From Shewanella electrodiphila (GTDB taxonomy: Bacteria > Pseudomonadota > Gammaproteobacteria > Enterobacterales > Shewanellaceae), in NCBI RefSeq assembly GCF_023283985.1, contig NZ_JAKIKU010000003.1:434001-498000 (forward strand): a stretch of 64,000 nt of DNA. Direction: 5' to 3'. A model generated the notes under the pieces. That model saw nothing but the letters and a program-made list of their open reading frames with translations, was not told where the DNA came from and ran no database searches. Positions 53,797-62,495 of this stretch are shown piece by piece (position 1 is the first letter of the stretch; each line of letters opens with the position of its first letter). The position numbers and the translations under genes were made by a program.

Positions 53797-56700
53797 CTAG
53801 TACTTAAAGCTGACACCTGCAAACAGGCGAGGACCGTAATCACTTACTTGACCTAAGTTACCTTGGGTATAGAAGTCATCACTGCGAGGCTCACTGAACA
53901 AGTTAATTGCTGAAACTTTAATACGAACGTGTTGATTGATTTTGTAAGCAGCACGAGCTTCCCAAATACCTGCCTCATCAACATAACGCAGTCTTGTGCC
54001 GTTAGAAGTGTATGGTTGGAAGTATTCACTACGATACTTGTAGATAAGAGCAGTATCAAAACCGCCTATTTGATAGTAAATCTGTCCATTGAATACATGT
54101 TCAGAAAACCCAGGTACTGAGGCAGGAGGAACAATACCTACGGTATCCTGAATAGCAACACCATCTAAATCAGTAGTAAAGGTACTACCGTAGTTACTAT
54201 CTTCAAACTCATAGGTTGTATCTGCATAGTTATAACCAAGCTTCACACCAATGCCTAAGTCCCAACGATAGGAGAATGTCGCTTCAAAACCATAAAGGTC
54301 ACTATTTTCGTCAGTAGTGACTGAATTAGTAATAGGTAAAGAAACTTCTACACCGTCAACGATAAAATTCTCTAACTGTGTTTGCTGTTGGTAACCGCCA
54401 TTGAATTGCTTGTAGTAAACACCTAACGCTACCATAGAGTCATCGCTTGGATACCATTCAAAAGCAGCGTCATAGTTCCATGACATTAATGGTTGAAGAT
54501 CAGGATTACCTGAACCATTAACACCAACCAACAAATCTTCAACTGATTCAGGGTCATCCGAGTCATCGGTTACGAATGTGCGGCTATAACCTAGATCAGA
54601 TGGATCTGCACGTGACATACCTCGGTAAATACCGGCCCTTAGGAGAATATCGTCACTATAATCAACGACTAAGTTAAAGCTTGGTAGTACTTCAGTGTAA
54701 TCACCACCACCAACAATCTTTTCAATACTTCCGTCTGGTACTAATTCGACGATACCTGTCGCCGGATCAGTGACAACGTCGAAACCTTCTCTAAAGCCAA
54801 TAGAGGTAATGTCAGAGTTCACTACACGAACACCAAAGTTACCACGAATAAATTTACCAAACATTTCAGTGTCGTAATTAAGCATGGCGTAAGCAGAGAT
54901 AGTTTCTTCTGTTACGTCAATAGTACCCGCATTCTCGTATGTAACCTCTGGGTATGCGAATTCGCCGCCTTGTGATGCTGCTACTGCTTGAGAGAAACAC
55001 TCGTTATTGTAAGTTGCCCACGAAGCGCCTGTACCGCTTTCTACAACATTACCTGAACTGTCAACATGGGTGATAATATCACCGTCAGAAACACTAGATA
55101 AAAAATCAGTCTCAGGGAAGGCTATTTGGCAACCTTCAAGTACGTCGATGGCCGATGTTGCAGATTCATCTAAATTAAATGTCGTTCTTGAGCCATTACC
55201 GTTCGTGCCACCAAATTGAACAAATGTTAGCTCAGAAACGCGAACGCCAGCTTGAACGCTACTGAAAAAATCACCGTCTAGAATATAATCAATATCAAGG
55301 CGTGCACCCATAATTTCGTTGTCGCGGACATTTTCTCTGTCGATACGAGTACGAAGGCTATCAGTAAAATTGGAAATATCAGTCACATCAAAATCAGTAA
55401 CTGTGAAATGAGGAATATGTTCACCTAAATCCCAAGAAAAGAAAGGACGAGAGCTCGTTCTTCCTCGGTTTGTTATTTGTAGTTCTTCACGGCTAGTTTT
55501 AGAATAGCCAAGGTCAAGACTAATCTTTAGATCATCAGAGAAAAAATGTTCAACGTTCAAGCCATATCCACGATAATTTTCTTCACGCGAAAATTGCTCG
55601 CCCGCAGATTCGATACGTTCTTCACCTTCCCAATGTAGAATACCGCCAACATCGTTTGTGATCAGATTTTGTCCCGTTACACCCGGTGTAACGCGCTTTT
55701 GTAAGAAAATTAAATCATGACGCGCTTCTGCTTGGGTACGATCTGAAATTTGCGCGTCAAAATTGATATCCCATTTATTTGAGGGTTGGTATTGTAGAGC
55801 AAAGAATAAAGCATCTCTTTCATCAGATGTTTCATTTTGACGGAAGCTTCGGCTTGAGCCAGTCCATGCGTATTCTCTGCCATCATCTACTGCAAGACCG
55901 GTTTCTGGATCAATTTCATTATTATAACCTTGGTTATTCGAGCCAACAATTTCATCTTCACAATCGCCCGCTTCACTGCGGAAAAAGCCAGTATTGGTAT
56001 CGGTTGGATCATTCAAACATGCCCACAAAGATGAACCCGTTGGGCTTGAGCTTCTATATTCAGCTTCTGGCTGGCTAATATCTTGACGCTGAAAACCCAC
56101 ACTTAAACCAAATGCTTGGCCGTTATCAAACTCAAATTGATCAACATAACTTAGTGTTCCACGGTAGCCCAAATCATCTTGAAGTGAATTGTCAACGTTT
56201 GCTTGGTCTGGGTTGTAGTTAGCTTTTACTTCAGCCTGAAAACGTTGCTTACCAAAATCTAAAGGCTTAAGTGTCTCCAGGGTAATAACACCGGCAACAC
56301 CACCTTCAATCATGGAAGCGTCTTGTGTTTTATAAATAGCTACTTTCTGCATCAACTCTGATGGGAACTGAGAAAAGTTAACTGAACGGTCACCACTACC
56401 ATTGGTCGCTTCACGGCCATTGATGTTAGTGGCACTTAAGAATGGGCCTAAACCACGAATACTGATTTCAGTAGCACCACCATTTTCACGGTGAGATGAT
56501 GCACCCGTTAATGTTTCTAGCGCCTCACCAATTGAAAGTGCAGGTAAATCACCAATATCTGAAGCAGATAAACCGTCAACAACCGTGGTAGATTCACGCT
56601 TTATTGCAATTTGGTCTTGAATTGTTCTACGTGTACCAGTAACTACAACAACTTCTATATCATCATCAACTTTATCTAGATTTTCAGTTTCTGCTTCTTG

Positions 56701-56835
56701 TGCTATTGCCGAAAATGCAAAAGAACTGGTTAAAGAAGTAAATGCAGCAAGCTTCATCCATTTTGCTATAGGTGAAAGCTTGAACTTCCCTATTTTATGG
56801 ATGGGTTTTGTTTTTTTACTTATTTTCGTCGACAT
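53797..56835 (-). CDS. TonB-dependent receptor of the oligosaccharide type (TIGR01782-like)
   Basis: 1012 aa. Basic N-terminus with signal peptide (FAFSAIAQEA), TonB-box-like DIEVVVVTGTRR, then plug motifs typical of polysaccharide-utilisation receptors: KRESTTVVDGLSASDIGDLP, ALETLTGASSHRENGGATEI, INGREATNGSGDRSVNFSQF and EGGVAGVITLETLKP. Ends in an F/Y-type beta strand (FAGVSFKY). Such receptors take up oligosaccharides. Neighbours (PL7 alginate lyase and the glycan-binding-like lipoprotein) suggest alginate oligomers. Same strand as the lipoprotein gene, 65 nt before it. Confidence 0.88.
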   Translation of the reverse strand: MSTKISKKTKPIHKIGKFKLSPIAKWMKLAAFTSLTSSFAFSAIAQEAETENLDKVDDDIEVVVVTGTRRTIQDQIAIKRESTTVVDGLSASDIGDLPALSIGEALETLTGASSHRENGGATEISIRGLGPFLSATNINGREATNGSGDRSVNFSQFPSELMQKVAIYKTQDASMIEGGVAGVITLETLKPLDFGKQRFQAEVKANYNPDQANVDNSLQDDLGYRGTLSYVDQFEFDNGQAFGLSVGFQRQDISQPEAEYRSSSPTGSSLWACLNDPTDTNTGFFRSEAGDCEDEIVGSNNQGYNNEIDPETGLAVDDGREYAWTGSSRSFRQNETSDERDALFFALQYQPSNKWDINFDAQISDRTQAEARHDLIFLQKRVTPGVTGQNLITNDVGGILHWEGEERIESAGEQFSREENYRGYGLNVEHFFSDDLKISLDLGYSKTSREELQITNRGRTSSRPFFSWDLGEHIPHFTVTDFDVTDISNFTDSLRTRIDRENVRDNEIMGARLDIDYILDGDFFSSVQAGVRVSELTFVQFGGTNGNGSRTTFNLDESATSAIDVLEGCQIAFPETDFLSSVSDGDIITHVDSSGNVVESGTGASWATYNNECFSQAVAASQGGEFAYPEVTYENAGTIDVTEETISAYAMLNYDTEMFGKFIRGNFGVRVVNSDITSIGFREGFDVVTDPATGIVELVPDGSIEKIVGGGDYTEVLPSFNLVVDYSDDILLRAGIYRGMSRADPSDLGYSRTFVTDDSDDPESVEDLLVGVNGSGNPDLQPLMSWNYDAAFEWYPSDDSMVALGVYYKQFNGGYQQQTQLENFIVDGVEVSLPITNSVTTDENSDLYGFEATFSYRWDLGIGVKLGYNYADTTYEFEDSNYGSTFTTDLDGVAIQDTVGIVPPASVPGFSEHVFNGQIYYQIGGFDTALIYKYRSEYFQPYTSNGTRLRYVDEAGIWEARAAYKINQHVRIKVSAINLFSEPRSDDFYTQGNLGQVSDYGPRLFAGVSFKY

Positions 56836-57146
56836 ACCGTACTTCCCCTTAGTATTTTAATAAGCATGTTAATGCCATATATTGGTATATTTTTTATTGC
56901 TAGCAGGTTACTGCCATTAAAGTCTTATATTTATTATTGCAAGCAGATTACTGCCATTAAATTCTTATATTTATTATTGCAATCAGGTTACTGCTATTAA
57001 ATTCTTATATTTAAATTAGAGTTATATTAATTTCAACAGACGAAACCCAAACAAAAGTTTTAACCTATTAATTTAAATAAAAATATAACCAATAATTGTA
57101 GTTACGAATTACGAGTTACGAATTTTAAATTGATGTGTTAAATGCG
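56836..57146. promoter_or_regulatory. Promoter region of the alginate TonB receptor, with tandem repeats
   Basis: 311 bp, AT-rich, no gene. Holds three 40-bp repeats (annotated) and a half-site TTGGTAT at 56882-56888. The PL7 gene ends at its right edge. Confidence 0.65.
56896..57015. repeat. Three 40-bp direct repeats, each with a GCAG-N4-CTGC palindrome
   Basis: Units at 56896-56935, 56936-56975 and 56976-57015. Each holds ATTGC...GCAGRTTACTGCC; units 1 and 2 keep the GCAG/CTGC palindrome fully and unit 3 has TCAG/CTGC. The unit length is close to four helical turns, upstream of the TonB receptor gene (60-180 bp). Not a CRISPR, as no spacer separates the units. Confidence 0.85.
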
Positions 57147-58136
57147 CTAAAACTTATAACCTTTATGCATGTTGTGGATATGATAAAAAGTGGCTTGCAC
57201 ATAATCACCTTCGGCGCCGCCATTGTTTTGGTTATAAACACCCGCTTTAAAGTACATATACTGGTTACTAGCACTGTAACCACTATCTTTCATATCGTAG
57301 TACTTAGTAATATTAGGCTTACCTTCCCTGATTATAGTGACGAACAACACTTCATCTTCGACGGAAATTTTATAAGAGAATTTTTCGTTTAAGGCGATGC
57401 CGTCATCAGGGTCTGACAAAGTATGTGAACGTGAGCCAATCATATTTATCCAAATATCATCACCATCATTTATTTCATGGGCAAAATAAATAGCCCCTTT
57501 CGAGTTGGCTGGTAATTTTCGATAATATAAACGAATAGGTTCGTCATCCGTCGCGTGAATTTGCCCGATGACCACGCGTCCAACCTTTTTTTTATCACCT
57601 GTGGTAGATACTCGGTTTATTGCCAGCGTCCCTTCCAAACTGCCTTCAACACCCCCAGACTTAGCTTTCGCCGAACCATGCGCATTGCTGAAAACCCAGT
57701 TATTTTTAGTCAGGCCACGAGTTTTAATTCTGCTATTACCTCTACGTAGCATTTCGCGTAGTTCGGTTCTCGCATATTTTGTATTTTTTGAGGTCTTGGC
57801 ACCTACGTTTGGGCAAGCGAATACCAAACCACCATCATCTGCTGTATAAAAAAATGGCTTTAAGTTAAAGCCTTTACCTAATGATTTCTCATAGACGGTA
57901 TCAGCTTTTTTATCTTTGTTGAGATCGGTTGGCAAGGTTAACGACCAATCGAGTAAGTCAAAATTTTCACCTGGCTTTTTAAGCGGATCGAGTTTTGACA
58001 AATCCCCCAGTAAAACACCTTCAGCAAGACTAGTGTGTGACTTAGGAATAAGCGTATTATCCTCAATCTCCTGAGCATTGAGTGATGCGCTAAAAACAGT
58101 TAAAGCAAAAACTAGCACAGCGAAAACGTCACACAT
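57147..58136 (-). CDS. Alginate lyase, polysaccharide lyase family 7
   Basis: 329 aa. PL7 signature blocks: ARTELREML (RTELR) near residue 125, GQIHA (QIH) near residue 190 and YFKAGVYNQ near residue 300; these form the catalytic groove. Preceded by a hydrophobic N-terminal stretch (VFAVLVFALTVFSASLNA), so exported, but with few positive residues before it. ATG 58136 has only a weak Shine-Dalgarno; an AAGGA stands 7 nt before an in-frame ATC at 58173. Cleaves alginate by beta-elimination. Forms a functional set with the receptor and lipoprotein on the same strand. Confidence 0.93.
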   Translation of the reverse strand: MCDVFAVLVFALTVFSASLNAQEIEDNTLIPKSHTSLAEGVLLGDLSKLDPLKKPGENFDLLDWSLTLPTDLNKDKKADTVYEKSLGKGFNLKPFFYTADDGGLVFACPNVGAKTSKNTKYARTELREMLRRGNSRIKTRGLTKNNWVFSNAHGSAKAKSGGVEGSLEGTLAINRVSTTGDKKKVGRVVIGQIHATDDEPIRLYYRKLPANSKGAIYFAHEINDGDDIWINMIGSRSHTLSDPDDGIALNEKFSYKISVEDEVLFVTIIREGKPNITKYYDMKDSGYSASNQYMYFKAGVYNQNNGGAEGDYVQATFYHIHNMHKGYKF

Positions 58137-58929
58137 TTTCTTTTGAATATGTCGGTAAGAGTTATATGTGTTGATATTGGAATCCTTTATAATTTACGAT
58201 CTCTTTGTTGAATATGATCGTGTATTGTTCGGCTTAACTATTTTCATAGCTTACTTAGAATACCTATATGCGCAGCATGAAGTGACGCACCTACACATGA
58301 ACTTAACTAACCCTGAAAAACGTAATAAAAATAGGTAAGACTTTGCTTCTAATTAACACCAAAAATTATCTAATTTCGTTTTAAAAATAAGCAGAACTCT
58401 TTGTTGTATATGATCAAAGAGCTATGATTAATTGTTACGCACAGAATCACACACAACCCACCTAACACAACCACATACTTAACAACCTGTTCACACCTGT
58501 AACTTTGTGTTAAACAAAATATAACCAACACAACATATCATTGTCAACCAAAATAGTGCCGCAAGCATTACCAAAAACCAGAATTGGTAGTAACAAGGGG
58601 GTAAAAAAGACTAACGCATTGGCTTGACACATTTTTCACAAAACAAAAAGAAAATGATAAACAGAAACTTATAGGAGGAACGAGCTGTTATTGTTGAATG
58701 GTTTTTATATTCACTACCAATGGATATGACAACATTACCAAATAACAGAACAAAGTTAGTCAGTGACTCAGCTGTATCCTAAATTCACAAAAGTTTATTA
58801 CCAATTCTCAATATAGGTATTACCAATAGGTAGTGTAATGAGATTACAGTTCAGAACTAATATGCAGATTATAAGCTGTACGATAATTCGTATTGATTGT
58901 GATTTATCATTAATGCTCTTGTTGAACGA
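58137..58929. promoter_or_regulatory. Non-coding region upstream of the PL7 gene with operator-like sites
   Basis: About 790 bp without an ORF of note. The far half (58562-58826) carries TTGGTA/TACCAA elements (annotated). The near half has a 19-bp direct repeat CTCTTTGTTGWATATGATC at 58201-58219 and 58398-58416, the second forming a 7-bp hairpin CTCTTTG/CAAAGAG. Nothing else recognised. Confidence 0.55.
58562..58826. promoter_or_regulatory. Cluster of TTGGTA-N-TACCAA operator-like sites
   Basis: The best matches to the palindrome TTGGTATTACCAA are TAGGTATTACCAA (58814-58826, two mismatches) and TTGGTAGTAACAA (58584-58596). Half sites ATTACCAA or TACCAA lie at 58567, 58715, 58734 and 58797. 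This is the form of operators bound by GntR-family regulators such as UxuR/ExuR and alginate-linked regulators. No regulator gene is within the window. Confidence 0.55.
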
Positions 58930-59464
58930 AGCTGCGCTGTCAGGCGCATTAGTGCTTATTTCGATGCATGTCCTGATAACCTTTCAATCGATGATTTGAA
59001 GCGCTACTTTGCCAGTTTGATTGAGTCACATTCATGGAGCACCGTGAAACTTGACCGTAATGGGTTGCACAATCACTTGTAAATAAGTCTATCGATATGT
59101 CCTTGACCAGCACTGGCAGTGGCTTAATATTGTTAAGCCGCCACAAGTCCATAGACTGCCTGATATTCTTACGCCCACAGAAGTCTCTATCGTTATTAGT
59201 CTTACTCATAAGCTTCGATATCAAGTGTGTTTTCACACCTAATACTGTATGGGGTTGCGCCTCGGTGAGGCTATTTCACTTCAGGTTGGTGACATCGATT
59301 CACAGGTGATGCAGGTGCACATTCGTAACGCCAAAGGTGGGCATGATATAAGGACCGTACAAGAACTACTTGGGCATAATGATGTAAAAACAATCCAAAT
59401 ATATACCCATGTTGCAGGCTTACACCAAACAGGTGTTTTAAGCCCTATGGATATAAAGTGCTAA
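58930..59464 (+). pseudogene. Tyrosine recombinase/integrase remnant
   Basis: Fragments in two frames. Frame at 58956-59080: YFDACPDNLSIDDLKRYFAS, a core-binding domain. Frame at 59093-59464: WQWLNIVKPPQVHRLPDIL, then an in-frame TAA at 59240-59242, [37 protein letters not shown]. The R-x-x-R... box between RNAKG and HDIRTVQE is missing, an internal deletion. Catalytic Arg in GLRLGEA and the Tyr in IYTH remain. Non-functional; a trace of integration. Confidence 0.85.
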
Positions 59465-59511
59465 ATGTAAAAAGTGATTAACTTTGAATGCGATTGACTT
59501 TTAATGCGCTA

Positions 59512-59788
59512 GGGCCTGTTGATCTTTCGAGGTTGTTTTTGCAGCGAATTGTTGGTCATTTGTACAAGGCAGAGACTTTGTGGTGTAGTTATTCTACATA
59601 AAAAGTTGATAACGCAGTAAAAAGGACCAACAAACGCTGCCCGAAGGGTTCGACTAAAAGCGTTTTACTCTTTGTTGAATGCATCTTTGTGAATAAAAGG
59701 TGCTTAGATGACTAGGCATCAATTCATTCGCCTCGATTAAAACGCTTTTATTTCGAACAAAACTTAACCAGCAAAGATCAACAGGCCT
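59512..59788. mobile_element. 277-bp MITE with perfect terminal inverted repeats
   Basis: Ends GGCCTGTTGATCTTT (59513-59527) and AAAGATCAACAGGCC (59773-59787) are exact inverses, flanked by TA on both sides (probable target duplication). An internal 13-bp inverted repeat TAAAAGCGTTTTA / TAAAACGCTTTTA lies at 59655-59667 and 59738-59750. No ORF of a transposase. Its right end supplies the stop codon of bioD. Confidence 0.85.
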
Positions 59789-60455
59789 TAGTAAAGCGAA
59801 TAGATTGAGCAGCTTGTTTTGCGGTTGGGTTAGATAAGTGAGGGACATAACCCATAAACTCAGAGGTCATTATTTGTGTTAACGTCGCGAGGTTTTCATC
59901 TTGATATGCCATGTCAGGGTCCACTTGATTCGCAACCCACCCCACGATGGTTAATCCATCAGCCAATATCGCTTCTTGGGTTAATAAAGCATGATTAAGG
60001 CAACCTAACTTCATGCCAACCACCAAAATAATACCGACTTGATGTTGTGTTGCTAAAAATTTAGCACTGTCAGATAAGTACTCGCCATTGCCTAGCGGTA
60101 AACGCCAGCCACCAGCGCCTTCGATTAATCCAAAATCAGCCTTTTCAAGCTCAGTTAGTGGTAAGGAGTCCACTACACCTTGTGCCGTCAACGCTAGCCC
60201 TTGTTGCTTAGCCGCAATATGCGGTGCAATAGCTGGCTTAAATGCAACGGGGTTGATTTGCTGATAATCAAGCTTGATATTTGACTCTGCAATTAGTGCC
60301 AAGGCATCGCTATTTCTCAGGCCGTTTTCGGTTTGTTCACAACCAGAAGCGATGGGTTTAACACCAATTTTAGTGCCTTCTGCCGCATGTAATAATGCTG
60401 ACGACACTAAGGTTTTTCCGCTATCGGTATCAGTGCCTGTGATGAAATAAATCAT
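59778..60455 (-). CDS. bioD: Dethiobiotin synthetase
   Basis: 225 aa. ATP-dependent carboxylation of 7,8-diaminopelargonate to dethiobiotin. P-loop ITGTDTDSGKTLVSS at the N-terminus, GVKPIASGCE near residue 32 and IEGAGGWRLPL near residue 115 are all present. The last two residues (A-C) and the stop are encoded by the MITE end, so the native C-terminus was replaced; the older copy at 49370 ends differently. Last gene of bioBFCD, 13 nt after bioC. Confidence 0.95.
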   Translation of the reverse strand: MIYFITGTDTDSGKTLVSSALLHAAEGTKIGVKPIASGCEQTENGLRNSDALALIAESNIKLDYQQINPVAFKPAIAPHIAAKQQGLALTAQGVVDSLPLTELEKADFGLIEGAGGWRLPLGNGEYLSDSAKFLATQHQVGIILVVGMKLGCLNHALLTQEAILADGLTIVGWVANQVDPDMAYQDENLATLTQIMTSEFMGYVPHLSNPTAKQAAQSIRFTKAC

Positions 60456-60468
60456 TGCAATAAACCTT

Positions 60469-61299
60469 CTATTTTTTTGTTAACTGCAAATAGGTAATTT
60501 GGTAAGTCAGTGGAATACCTTCTGCTTGCCTCATCTTTTCAGCATGTTGCTTTAATGCTAACCAATCTTTACGGCCACGAAGCGTTACTCTTTCTACTGC
60601 TGTGCTGCTTATATTAGAGCTGTTTGTATAAGAACTGGTTTTATTAGAACTGTTTTTTTCAGAACCGTTATTATGCGAGTTTTCTTGATGAGATTTAACC
60701 GAAGCACCGACACCTTTTATTGAATAAAGCATCGTTCGTAAATCATTAAAATAGAGCGATTCACTGCATTCATTAACTGAATCAACTTGCCAATATTGGC
60801 TATCGATTGCTGCTGTTATTTGTTCAACGGTTCGAAAAGCGTTGTGCCCTAACCCCAATGTTTCAAGCTCAGGTAAACTGCCACTGGTAACAATACTGAT
60901 TAAGCATGTGGCTTTAGGTTTTAATACTCGATGAAATTCGTTAAATACTGCCGTTAAGTCACCGCACCATTGCAATACTAGATTTGAATATAGCCCATCA
61001 AATTGTTGCTGAGATAAAGGTAAGTTAGCGGCATCGGCGCACAAGGTAAGATATGAAGGAAAAGACTGGTTTACTACTGCCAGCATTTGCTCTGATAAAT
61101 CCACCGCAGTCACTTTGGTAATGTCTTGTCCGTACGCAGTGAAATCGGTGCCAGGTCCGCAGCCAATATCAACAAGACTGCCTTTAAGCGCCGCTTTATT
61201 TAATAATTTTTCAGCGGTGATCCGCTGCAACACATCATGTTGTTTATAAGTTGTCGCTGCCTGAGAAAACTTCACTGCCACAGGGTTATTTGAGTTCAT
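60469..61299 (-). CDS. bioC: Malonyl-ACP O-methyltransferase
   Basis: 276 aa. SAM-dependent methyltransferase that caps malonyl-ACP to start pimelate synthesis. SAM motif I VDIGCGPGTDF near residue 43, AVDLSEQML near residue 63, GLYSNLVLQWCGDL near residue 105. Odd: a Ser/Asn-rich insert of about 35 residues near 205-240 (with KTSSYTNSSNISST), encoded by imperfect 18-nt repeats, absent from typical BioC and likely a flexible loop. Confidence 0.9.
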   Translation of the reverse strand: MNSNNPVAVKFSQAATTYKQHDVLQRITAEKLLNKAALKGSLVDIGCGPGTDFTAYGQDITKVTAVDLSEQMLAVVNQSFPSYLTLCADAANLPLSQQQFDGLYSNLVLQWCGDLTAVFNEFHRVLKPKATCLISIVTSGSLPELETLGLGHNAFRTVEQITAAIDSQYWQVDSVNECSESLYFNDLRTMLYSIKGVGASVKSHQENSHNNGSEKNSSNKTSSYTNSSNISSTAVERVTLRGRKDWLALKQHAEKMRQAEGIPLTYQITYLQLTKK

Positions 61300-61322
61300 T
61301 CACGCTCTCGAAACGATACATT

Positions 61323-61360
61323 TATCATAAAAGTATGCTTATATCATAAAAGTATGCTTA
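61323..61360. repeat. Perfect 19-bp tandem duplication between bioF and bioC
   Basis: TATCATAAAAGTATGCTTA occurs twice in a row in the bioF-bioC gap, near the bioC start. Confidence 0.85.
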
Positions 61361-61364
61361 AAAA

Positions 61365-62477
61365 TTAAATTAAGGTGGCTATTACACAAACCAATTCAGC
61401 AATATCATGCTGACTATGCTGCGCGTTAATTGTAATGCGAAGCCTTGCTTGCCCTGCGGGTACTGTCGGTGGCCTTATCGCCCCAACTGCAAAGCCTAAA
61501 TCAAAAAGTTTGCTCGCTATTAACACTGTCTTATTACTATCACCAATGAGAACAGGTTGAATAGCAGTGGTTGAATCGGTGAGTTCAATATTGTTTTTGC
61601 CACAAGCCTGCCTAAATTCGGCAATATTGGCATTAAGAGCTGCAAGCCTTTGTGGTTGTTCTTGGGTTAATTTTACTGCGGCTAGTGCTAAATATGCACT
61701 GGCAGGTGATAACGCTGTTGAATAGATATATTGGCGAGACTGAGCAACCATAAAATCAATCACTGCTTTGGGACCTAATATGGCTGCGCCCTGACAACCA
61801 AGTGCTTTACCAAATGTCACCACTTGGATATCGCAAAACTTACCATTGGCTTGAGTTGGCGTGACCCCAAAGCCATGGGCATCATCAACCACAAGCAAAC
61901 TATTATACTGCTGACACAAAAGCTGTAACGACTTTAATGGTGCTTTATCACCATCCATGCTGAAGACACTTTCGGTAATAACCACGCTATCGGGATTGCG
62001 TTCGAGTAGCTGCTTGGCATGATCTAAATCGTTATGTTTAAAGCGTTTAAAGACTGCCCCGCTATCTCTTACTCCATCAATGATTGATGCGTGAATAAGC
62101 TTATCGGCAATCACCACATTATTTGCATCAAATAGAGTTTTAATTAACGCTTGATTAGCGCTGAAGCCTGAGCAAAAAAGTAGCCCCGCTTCGTGTCCTG
62201 TGAGTTCACATAAGCTTTGTTCTAATTGAAGATGTGCTTGGCTATAACCTGATACTAACGGTGAGGCTTTACTGCCTACGCCATAGATTGTTGCCCCTTG
62301 TGTAAGGGCATCAACCATTTCATTGGCACTCGCTAATCCTAGGTAATCATTATGGCTAAAATCGATAACGCTTGGATTGCTATTGTCGTGAGACAATTTA
62401 CGCTTTCTGAGTAAGCCATCATTATTCAGTTGCTGCATTCGCTGACTGATTTTATCTAAGATTGGATGACTTACCAT
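61365..62477 (-). CDS. bioF: 8-amino-7-oxononanoate synthase
   Basis: 370 aa (E. coli 384). PLP enzyme condensing pimeloyl-ACP/CoA and alanine. PLP Lys in VVTFGKALGCQGAAI near residue 225, HNDYLGLA near residue 41, GVGSKASPLVSGYSQAHLQL near residue 71 and VVDDAHGFGV near residue 197. Between bioB and bioC, 18 nt after bioB. Confidence 0.96.
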   Translation of the reverse strand: MVSHPILDKISQRMQQLNNDGLLRKRKLSHDNSNPSVIDFSHNDYLGLASANEMVDALTQGATIYGVGSKASPLVSGYSQAHLQLEQSLCELTGHEAGLLFCSGFSANQALIKTLFDANNVVIADKLIHASIIDGVRDSGAVFKRFKHNDLDHAKQLLERNPDSVVITESVFSMDGDKAPLKSLQLLCQQYNSLLVVDDAHGFGVTPTQANGKFCDIQVVTFGKALGCQGAAILGPKAVIDFMVAQSRQYIYSTALSPASAYLALAAVKLTQEQPQRLAALNANIAEFRQACGKNNIELTDSTTAIQPVLIGDSNKTVLIASKLFDLGFAVGAIRPPTVPAGQARLRITINAQHSQHDIAELVCVIATLI

Positions 62478-62495
62478 ATCAAAACCTATTAACGA

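Noticed and set aside
56896..57015. Possible CRISPR array
   Set aside because: The 40-bp units are directly adjacent with no spacers and no cas genes are near.
59249..59464. 71-aa ORF as an intact integrase gene
   Set aside because: It is only the catalytic end of a recombinase whose upstream part lies in another frame with a stop, and it lacks the segment between the Arg and His boxes.
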